Shown: positions 1-7,208 of the stretch, piece after piece | How positions within the stretch are numbered: the first letter of the stretch is position 1 | How the letters are laid out: each line of letters starts with the position of its first letter | Notes under the pieces: generated by a model | The model's database searches: none | Seen by the model: only the letters and a program-made list of their open reading frames with translations | Told to the model about the DNA's origin: nothing | Assembly (NCBI GenBank): GCA_001953115.1 | Contig: LSSL01007147.1 | Coordinates: 1 to 10,170 of the forward strand | Length of the DNA: 10,170 nt | Origin: Smittium mucronatum | Taxonomy: Eukaryota; Kickxellomycota; Harpellomycetes; Harpellales; Legeriomycetaceae | Direction of reading: 5' to 3' | Position numbers and translations under genes: made by a program

Positions 1-216
1 TCGTTATATTTTTTAAAGATTATATGTATCCTAATTTTTAAGATATAATTAATTAATTTATTGATTAAAAAAATGATTAACTGCATTCTAAATTATTTGG
101 GCTTAAAATAAAAAAATGGTATGTAAAATCATCCTCAAATCAAAAAAATATACTAAGTAAATAAAGAATCGTTAAATATTTGGTTTTAATTTTAATTTTT
201 TATCTAATTGAAACTT

Positions 217-239
217 TATATATATATATATATATATAT
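217..239. repeat. (TA)n microsatellite
   Basis: An uninterrupted run of about 11.5 TA units, followed by G at 240. Such dinucleotide tracts are common in eukaryotic non-coding DNA, vary in length between individuals, and can form cruciform or slipped structures. A second TA tract lies about 33 bp downstream. Confidence 0.95.
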
Positions 240-271
240 GTACCTACTAAAATAAATCTGATGTTGCTAAA

Positions 272-292
272 ATATATACATATATATATATA
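272..292. repeat. Interrupted (TA)n microsatellite
   Basis: An alternating A/T tract broken once by C at position 279. Together with the tract ending at 239 it makes a compound TA-rich segment; the two may descend from one tract, but the intervening sequence is not itself repetitive. Confidence 0.9.
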
Positions 293-2116
293 ATATTTTT
301 ATACATTTTTTGTATGTTTAATAATCTAGAAACCAAATAATTTATATAACAGTTTGTGTCAGAATTCTAGTTTGCCAGATTACCAGAAAATCTACTTTTA
401 TTTTTATATAACTTTTATTTCGAAAATTTGATCATAATATTTAAAATTTATTATCTAATAACCAAATTTTCCATAATTTTTATCATTTATTTTTAAATAA
501 AAACTATACGATATTTATCTTTTAGAATTTCAATTAAAAGATTCATGAATAAAAAAATATTTCGAATAATATAATTTGGGTTTATTTTTGGATAAATATT
601 AATATTTTTTTTTTACTTTGGAGTACATTTCAATTTTTTAAAATTATATTTTAAGATAAATTAACTTTAGTCTTGTGAGGGGATAAAACAACGAGCATTA
701 AAAATAATTAAACTAAAAAACAATTCAAATATTGATATTATCAGCGCACATTCATTCTTATAATAAAAAATAAATTTTCTATTGGTCAAAAATACAATTA
801 ATACAGTTTTATCTTCATTTAATTATAGAGGAATGATTATTTTTGGTTTTCCCGATGTAAAAGAAGTTTAAGTCTACTTCAATAACTTTCAAAACTTATT
901 CTCATATATTAATATTTTGGATTTATATTTCATTCATTTTGCTCATATTTTTATGTTTTAATAGTATAGTAGCTTTTAAATACCTATAAATACCAATTAT
1001 CTCGCCTATAATATTATTAATCGAGACTAGTGGCTGAATTTTATATTTTAAACCTTATTTTTCAAGAAATGTTGTGTAAATTACCAAATTTTCTCAGAAT
1101 TATATTCAAATCGTGCATTTATCCATATTTAATCCAGCTGAAAATGATTATTTATTGATATTGAATGCGATAAATTTATCGTTTAATACAATTTTTTTTG
1201 TTTTTCCGGGAAAAAAAATATTAGATTAACTAAATTCCGCTGTAAAGCTCAACTAAATCTGTATAGATAAATCAGTAAATAGTTTAACCTCTGTATATAT
1301 AGTGAAGGATATATCTCGATATTTTTATCCCATTTTTCAATTTTGAAAATAAAATCTTTTTCAAAATTATTTTTGATGCGTTGCTTACTCTTGATTCCAA
1401 ATTCTATGCAGTAAATATTTATTATCAAAAAATAAACCCATGTATTATTATTTTACACAAAATTTTATATAATTTAAATAAAACATTAAAGTGCCATTGA
1501 TTGATAGCTTTGATAAAGGTCATTCTTCTTTTGTTTCTCATATCGGATATATTAGAGTTTAAAAGGGATATTTTTCAGTATAATTATAGGGAGTTAAATT
1601 TTTTTAACTTCTACATTAAATCTCCAGAAAATTAGTAAAATGATAATCCGCAATCATATCTTCAGTTTCAATTGTGCTTTCAAATATATAATTTTATCTA
1701 TTAAATTATTCTAAAAATTTTATTTTTATAAAATAATTGAATTTAGAGCTTGTTAATTATTGAAAGAATTTCGCAAAAAGCCTTTTTAAATAATATATTT
1801 TTTCATTTATATGATTTTTTTCTTGATTTTTATCACTTTTTTGTACATTGAAAAATTATATTTTTTATGAAAAAATATTGAAAAAATAAACATCCGATGA
1901 GATTTGTATATTTAATATTTTAAAACGGTAATAGAGCTAAAAATATGGATTCAAAAAGAGGTCCCAACAAAGTATTTAATTCTAAATATAAATATGAACG
2001 ACTTAAAAACATATTTTTTTTCTAATTATTTCAAGAAAAAAGAGTTTTAGTACTTCGAGAGTAAAAAATGATTTAGTATTATTTTTGAATAATTTTTTCT
2101 CGAAATAATTTTTGAA

Positions 2117-2131
2117 TATATATATATATAT
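2117..2131. repeat. Short (TA)n tract
   Basis: About 7.5 uninterrupted TA units. This is short enough to arise by chance in such A+T-rich DNA, but it is a perfect alternating run. Confidence 0.8.
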
Positions 2132-2854
2132 TATACATCGAAAGTCCTGTTTTTTTCTGGTAATATTAATAATATTCAAGTATTTTATGCTTTTTTATTT
2201 ATTTTTTATTTATGTCAAAATATATGTATTTTATTTTATTTTAAATTAAAATAGATTATTTATTTTTTCAATTAGACTTTTGAGTTTTTTCTAGCTGTGA
2301 TTTTATAAATAATTAATTATTAATTTTTTTTAATTTTGATAATTTGAGATATTTTGGAGGATATGAAATGATGAAAAATTTCATTTTTTTCCTGTATTAA
2401 ATTCTAAATAAAATTTCTTTTAAGCTTTCCTGATCCATATAAAATAATATTTTCATATAAAAAATACATATTCAACACGTGTTAATACTATAAAATTATT
2501 CGATTTTAATATATTCTCTTAGTTAAGTGCTTTTAAACTAATATAATGTTACTTTTCATGTATTAATTATTAAATTGTCTTGTATAAGTTTAAGAAAAGC
2601 TTTTTTCTAATATATTCAGTACATTTTAACAAAGTTTTATACAAAATATAAGAATATAAGTATTATGTATATAGCAGCTTTTATTTTTTTATTGAAATTC
2701 ATCTAAAATGTATGTTTTTTAGGTGAAATTTACATAAATACAATCAAAGTTGAATTTAAAGCTTTTATAATTTAATCTAGAGTTATTTTTTACAAGAACT
2801 TGAAAAAAAAATAATGCGAGAAATTAGAAACTGGTATTATGTATATCAGAGATA

Positions 2855-2870
2855 TAATAATAATAATAAT
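2855..2870. repeat. (TAA)n microsatellite
   Basis: Five perfect TAA units plus a final T, followed by CATTATTTTA. Shorter TTA/TAT runs occur at 8051-8061 and 8110-8120, so this trinucleotide recurs in the window. Confidence 0.85.
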
Positions 2871-3345
2871 CATTATTTTATAATATATCCAATTATTAAT
2901 GAAAGTTAGTATTAATTTAGAAGTTTTTTTTAGATATTGATATATCTCTTTTCATTTGAATTATTATTTTTTTAGTATAGATTTTTTTTTATATAACTTA
3001 AATAAATATTCAAAGATATTAAAAAATTTCAATGCATATAAATCAAAAAGTGAGCATCTGAAAATTCATTTTTATCATATTAATACCGAAATAGGGTACT
3101 TAAAATAACTATTAATGGTATTTATTGAAGAATTCTTTAGAAATTGACATTTTAGAAAAAATTTTTGAAGTGAAACTATAAAATATATGGGATTTTATAA
3201 GGGTGTATTATTTTTTTATTTTTAATCTTTTCTAACAAAATATATTTCCATTTGGAGAAAGAGTAATATGCAATATCTTTATTATTTTATAACTTTTATG
3301 GAACAGATTTCCAAAAATCTTAAAGCTCATTGATAAAAGCCACTT

Positions 3346-3366
3346 TTAACCCTTTCAGAGCTTGAA
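3346..3366 (+). repeat. Left terminal inverted repeat of the TTAA element
   Basis: Begins TTAA, then CCCTTTCAGAGC, then TTGAA. It matches the reverse complement of 4026-4045 with mismatches at the fifth and fourteenth bases and a one-base gap near the inner end. The outermost TTAA is the presumed target-site duplication. Confidence 0.55.
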
Positions 3367-4025
3367 GCCAAAAGATGGTAAAAAATTTAAGGTCAGAAAA
3401 CGCCTATTTGGCCATACATGATATTTTTAATAAGCTAAATTGCCAATATTTTAACTTTAATAAACTATAAAGAGGGTAAATCATAAAAAACCAAAACCTT
3501 ATAGTAGATTTTTGTTCTAAAAACTAATTATTATATTTTTCTTTGTAGAAATTATTGACACAAAGTATAAAAACATAGAGAAAATATATAATAAAAATTT
3601 AAGAAATATATGTTGACAAAATAGTATCGATAATCAAACTAGATTTTTGAAAATAAAAATATATTTGATTAAAAATCAGATATGTGATAATTATTTGCTA
3701 TATATCTCAAATAATTATTGAAAATGAAAATGCATAAATTATATTATTTTTTACTCATTTAAAAAGATTAGTAGTTGACGGAAGGAAAACGCCTCTTTAT
3801 TCTTTTTTCATTCGCTTTAACATTTAAATTTCTCTAAATAATAATAATGCATATATTATAATACACTCTAGTAAATTTCTTCTCATTTTAGTTTTGTTAT
3901 TAAGGTATTATGTTTTTAACACATTGTATATTTTTATTATAAAAACCGTGTATTAAAAAATAAATAAAATATTTTAATTATTTAAAAAAGACTATTTTCC
4001 CGATTTCAGAGTTTTTGCGTAAAAT

Positions 4026-4045
4026 TTCGGCCCTGAAAGGATTAA
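4026..4045 (-). repeat. Right terminal inverted repeat of the TTAA element
   Basis: Reads TTCGGCCCTGAAAGGATTAA on the plus strand, ending in the presumed TTAA target duplication. It pairs with 3346-3366. Its cluster of G and C bases stands out from the A+T-rich flanks. Confidence 0.55.
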
Positions 4046-4904
4046 TAATTAAAAATAGTTTAAAAGAATATGATGGATTTTTTATACGAAAATTGATTTA
4101 TTTGTAATAAAACACGTTATTTAGAAGTTTTTTTTTATATATAATAATTTTTTTAATTTTTTAAAATATATAAATCTATTACAAAAAAAATTGAAAAAGT
4201 TTCAAAAAAATATTAAAATTCGATGAATTCATATACTCTAAACCCCTCCTCCGCTCTAGCGCCCCCGTACCCACTGGCCATTTGTTCAAGAAAAATTATA
4301 TATTGCAATTAAATATCGATATTGGGAGACTATTCGATTTATAAAAAATAGTGCGTTTATTTCAAAGTAAGTCCAATTTAGCGATAAAAAAAAACAATAA
4401 TAGTTTTAATCCGTTTTTATTGAGATTAAATTTTTTATCAATGTATGAATTTGAGGGTTCATAATTTTAATTTGATCTTCCTTAAAACCATGCCATTGAA
4501 ATGCATTCACTTATTGCGTAGATAGAATAATCTGGGAAAATGAAGGAAGAGAATTTATTTTCTACAAGAATTTCGATTAAGAAATGAAAAAAAATAGTTA
4601 TAAAAAAACAAACTTCTATTTAGGAATTTTTTTTTCAAATATTAAAGATTATTCGGATAAATTAAAGCAATGATAAATACTTTAACTTTAAGCTTTGAAT
4701 CAAATTAGACAATGCTCTTGAAATTTTTTTTGATGAAACGATTGATATTTAATATTTTTCAATTGGTCCTTAAAAAAATGTTTCTTTTTTTACCATATTG
4801 TTTTATTGAAAGATAAAATCTAATAAAAAAATTCGAATACATAATAATATCAACAAAATCTGTTTGAAATCTACCTTTTTCTAGATACTACCTTTATTTT
4901 GTAA
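4046..4904. other. Gene-free stretch after the TTAA element
   Basis: No gene is visible. Long T and A runs dominate 4120-4215. The C-rich block at 4241-4280 is listed separately. A sequence ATATTGGGAGACTATTC at 4319-4335 loosely resembles the arm motif of the foldback repeats near 6520. Stops interrupt all frames at short intervals. Confidence 0.65.
4241..4280. other. Isolated C-rich block
   Basis: Of these 40 bases, 28 are G or C, against roughly one fifth in the window. The plus strand carries a four-C run (4243-4246), a five-C run (4262-4266), a three-C run (4270-4272) and two CC pairs; the minus strand is therefore G-rich. It contains three CpG sites (4252-4253, 4260-4261 overlapping a GCGC-type context, and 4266-4267). 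It has no long open frame and matches no RNA gene I recognise. It may be a fragment of an inserted repeat or a structured regulatory site. The composition is certain; the function is unknown. Confidence 0.8.
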
Positions 4905-4997
4905 ATATCTCTAAATGAGATTATACAAAACATGATTTCCCCTCATACTGTTCAAAATATTCTCAACACTTATCATGAATTTAGCAACAAATCTTGA
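4905..4997 (+). pseudogene. Possible relic of a transposase helix-turn-helix
   Basis: An open frame of 30 codons ends at TGA 4995-4997 and contains an ATG at 4932. The encoded segment MISPHTVQNILNTYHEF has the spacing S-x-x-T-V-x-x-I-L-x-x-Y, which resembles the recognition helix region of Tc1/mariner-type or other homeodomain-like helix-turn-helix transposases. The frame closes with two stops in a row. No other transposase part (DDE/D catalytic residues) is visible nearby and no terminal repeats flank it. A chance peptide is the more likely explanation. Confidence 0.12.
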
Positions 4998-6446
4998 TAA
5001 AATCTCATGATAAAAAAAACCCAACCAATCTTGAGCTCAATGAAATCCGACTAATGTTAGATTCAGTGCAATAAACTTTTTTATTTGAAAAAATATTCAA
5101 TTGGGCAAAAGTTCGCAAGAAAATATCAATAAAATTTAGAATAAAGGCCAAAATGCCAGCCAAAAACAATACAGAAAGTAAAAATAATTAAATCCCCATG
5201 GCAAATAACTAACATCAGGACAGACGAGCAATATCGCAATAAAAATAAGTCCTGGAGTCTGTATATTATAAGTTTACAATACTTATATTTATGAAAGTTC
5301 GAAAATAAGACCTCAGATATCTCATTTGTGTTTTTGAACAAATGAAATCATGGACTCTTTAAGATTTTTTTTGGTTTCACTTAAACATCTTGAAACTGTA
5401 AATTTTAAAAAATATTTATGAATTAAACCCAACCTAAACTATAAGGCTATAATGTTGCTTTTTATTTCCAAGAGGGTTTTAAGATATCTCTTTGTTCTTA
5501 TATTTTTATGTAGAGGAACGCCAAAAGATGCGAATGATTAATTTTATAAAGTACAATGGAGACTAAAATTTTTATGAAGCTGATGGGCTTGTGTTAGAAA
5601 ATCAAACAACCAAAAATTATGAAGATTGACTTACATTTCGGTACTATTGCTTATGAATTATGATTTATGCTATAAAGAATCAATTTCACATTTTTTTTTA
5701 AAAAAAAAGATAGAAACAAAATAATTAATAAAAATGTTCCACAGAATAAATGCCATAGTTGGTCCAAGGAAAAGAATAGTTAGCATTAGCTTAAGAAAAT
5801 AAAGTTTTCTTCATAAAAATCCTTGATTATAATCTTCTGGGCTAAATTAGATTAAAATTATAATCCAAAAAAAAAATCATAATACGTTGTAAATCATTAA
5901 TATCGAAGCTAAAAGATTCACATATTGGTAAAAATAATTTTTATTTGAGGTTTTCTTATATATAAAAATTTATAGCCCGTTTTCTAGATGCTCAGAAACA
6001 AAACGTATGTCTAAATGAATAAATACCGATAATCGATTTTTAAAAGAGCATAAATGAATGGTTGAGTTACAAGAGCTACCAAGTATAAGCAATGTTTAAC
6101 TAAACATAATCCCATAATGTTTATATAATATAATATTTTTTTCTATATCCCCCTTTTGACGTCCTTCTTCCGGTTAGGCGGATAGTATTAAGTTAGCATT
6201 GTGCTACGATGTTTCATTAAATAATCATTAAAATATAATAAAAAACTAAATGGAATAGTGTATAAAAACAAGATTTTAAATTTATAACAATTATTTAATA
6301 TAGTTTATAGTAAGTGAGATTGTATTGAATGAAATATTTTTGGAATAGCTATAAGCACAAGAGAGTTTCGACTTCCGTTTTTCTATAAACATCTATTATC
6401 TCTAAAAGCATGATTCCATATTATTAAAAATAAATTATCTCCTTAA
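4998..6446. other. Gene-free stretch with small palindromes and a G+C-richer patch
   Basis: No gene can be supported. Positions 5191-5260 are 40 percent G+C, well above the surroundings, and lie inside a 71-codon minus-strand frame (5126-5341) judged to be chance. A perfect T9A9 palindrome lies at 5691-5708. A less A+T-rich segment at 6150-6210 includes the small hairpin TAGCA/TGCTA at 6194-6206. Two approximate copies of TGGAATAG..TATAA..ACAAGA lie at 6251-6276 and 6341-6366. Confidence 0.6.
5691..5708. repeat. Perfect T9A9 palindrome
   Basis: Nine T followed directly by nine A, a perfect 18-base self-complementary tract. Rigid, bent A/T tracts of this kind exclude nucleosomes in many eukaryotes. 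Given the density of homopolymer runs here, chance is a sufficient explanation. Confidence 0.9.
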
Positions 6447-6540
6447 ATCTGAAAATTATCCATATCCCCATTTTTTAAAAACTTGAAAGCACTCAGTCAT
6501 AATGACAGAAAAATAGGGATATGGGAGATTCTTTTCAGAG
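6447..6540. repeat. Imperfect foldback hairpin
   Basis: CCATATCCCCATTTTT at 6460-6475 pairs with AAAAATAGGGATATGG at 6509-6524 with one mismatch in 16. The match extends outward after a gap of about three bases: TCTGAAAA on the left (6448-6455) pairs with TTTTCAGA on the right (6532-6539). The loop is about 33 bases. The right arm doubles as the left end of the TA-flanked element that follows, so this may be a nested or tail-to-tail copy of the same repeat, or a separate small foldback element. Confidence 0.65.
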
Positions 6541-6777
6541 TCAGACTTTTTTTCACCGATTAAACCATTAGCTAAATATAATTTATTTCAATTATAATAT
6601 AATAAAAATGAAATACATGCTGTATCTAATAACATTTCCACATTATTCCAATAGAATATTTATTATAAAATTTCAATATCCAATAGTTTAAAAGATTAAA
6701 GATGTGTTTATTTCCAAATTAGGAAGGTAATAAATATTTAATAGTAAAGTGTCCGCACTCTAAGAGAATCTCCCATA
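6520..6777. mobile_element. Candidate TA-flanked MITE (258 bp)
   Basis: The left end ATATGGGAGATTCT (6519-6532) and the right end AGAATCTCCCATAT (6765-6778) are perfect 14-base inverted repeats. Similarity continues inward with small gaps: left TTCAGAGTCAGAC, right (reverse complement) TTAGAGTGCGGAC. The arms thus span about 30 bases. Each end can be read as a TA dinucleotide next to TGGGAG, which is the target-site duplication known for Tc1/mariner elements. The interior is A+T-rich with no coding frame, as expected of a miniature inverted-repeat element. The TA assignment is not unique because the flanks are TATA-like. Family assignment is inference; the inverted repeat itself is plain in the sequence. 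Confidence 0.5.
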
Positions 6778-6778
6778 T
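6744..6778 (-). repeat. Right arm of the TA-flanked inverted repeat
   Basis: Contains GTGTCCGCACTCT followed by AAGAGAATCTCCCATAT. The outer 14 bases are the exact reverse complement of 6519-6532; the inner part matches the left arm imperfectly. It is better in G+C than its flanks, and may be the less decayed of the two ends. Confidence 0.6.
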
Positions 6779-7088
6779 TACAATTTGTCCAATAAATGTT
6801 TGTAATCAGGAGATAACAGTAAATGGTAGATTCATAGACAAATTTGAAGACGGATAAATGATGTAACATATTTTGGGAGATTTTTTCGCAAAAAGGACGA
6901 AATCGATGAAATCGGGGTGAAATTTAATAATCTTTTTAATTCAATAAGGCAAAATATATAAATTCAAAACGTGTAAGATACATGGTTTCCGAGTGGCTAA
7001 TTTGGCCTTGATAAATTTAGTCATTGAATTGTTACACAAGAAATTGGCTCAGATCAAAATGTTTGGATTCTGAAATAAAGGTAAATAA
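6778..7088. other. Non-coding stretch with short adjoining open frames
   Basis: No recognisable gene. A further GGGAGAT motif at 6875-6881, within ATATTTTGGGAGATTTTTTC, repeats the foldback arm motif in direct orientation to 6519-6535. Two plus-strand frames abut: 6848-6961 (37 codons, with the charged segment RKKDEIDEIGVKF) and 6948-7073 (41 codons, with the aliphatic segment VANLALINLVIELLHKKL). Neither starts with an ATG near its beginning. They could be a frameshifted relic of a coding region, but open runs this long are expected many times by chance at this composition. Confidence 0.4.
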
Positions 7089-7172
7089 CTATTGAAATTT
7101 ACGAACACTTTCCTTGATTTTGTAAACGAGGGATGAAAAGCAATCCACAGCCATACTCAATATAAATAGCAT
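7089..7172 (-). CDS. Short open frame with membrane-like segment, doubtful
   Basis: The frame starts at ATG (7172-7170) and ends at TAG (7091-7089), giving 27 residues. The open frame extends upstream without a stop to 7208. The translated stretch includes MLFILSMAVDCFSSLVYKIK: a run of aliphatic residues followed by a basic, amphipathic tail. It reads more like protein than most frames here and uses several G/C-ending codons. I recognise no family. A and T richness makes hydrophobic runs common by chance, so I do not regard this as an established gene. A small exon is the alternative. Confidence 0.08.
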   Translation of the reverse strand: MLFILSMAVDCFSSLVYKIKESVRKFQ

Positions 7173-7208
7173 GCCAAATAAAACAGCAACATTAAAAATT
7201 ATCGTTAT

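Larger units (their letters stand above)
1..3345. other. Gene-free, extremely A+T-rich stretch
   Basis: I see no gene here. Stops are frequent in every frame and no frame starting with ATG reaches about 60 codons. The stretch holds long A and T runs, two TA microsatellites near its start, a third near 2120, a TAA repeat near 2860, and small palindromes: TTTTTCC/GGAAAAA around a central G at 1201-1215, and AGAAAAGC/TTTTTTCT at 2593-2608. By eye it is poorer in G+C than the rest of the window. Intergenic or intronic eukaryotic DNA is the simplest reading; weakly conserved regulatory elements could not be recognised by reading. Confidence 0.7.
3346..4045. mobile_element. Candidate piggyBac-like MITE with TTAA ends
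   Basis: A 700-bp segment bounded by TTAA on both sides (3346-3349 and 4042-4045) and by imperfect terminal inverted repeats. The left end reads TTAACCCTTTCAGAGC; the reverse complement of the right end reads TTAATCCTTTCAGGGC. They differ at two of 16 positions, and a GAA match continues after a one-base gap. Known of the family: piggyBac transposons insert at TTAA, duplicate it, and often have ends beginning CCY. No transposase-length frame lies inside, so the copy would be non-autonomous. The interior is A+T-rich and carries a 10-bp direct repeat, GAAAACGCCT, at 3396-3405 and 3785-3794. The two end mismatches suggest an old insertion. A chance pairing of TTAA with CCTTTCAG cannot be excluded from one copy. 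Confidence 0.55.

Noticed and set aside
4250..4280. CTCF-like site in the C-rich block
   Set aside because: Only the GGGGGCGC core matches on the minus strand; the preceding half of the motif does not.
5126..5341. Minus-strand open frame of 71 codons
   Set aside because: With about four-fifths A+T, a stop is expected roughly every 11 codons. By my rough estimate about one frame this long is expected in six frames of 10 kb. The translation is a hydrophobic F/L/I/Y-rich string with no recognisable domain.
6984..7003. tRNA A-box-like sequence GTTTCCGAGTGGCTAA
   Set aside because: No matching B box (GGTTCRANTCC), acceptor stem or anticodon arm at the right spacing could be found downstream.
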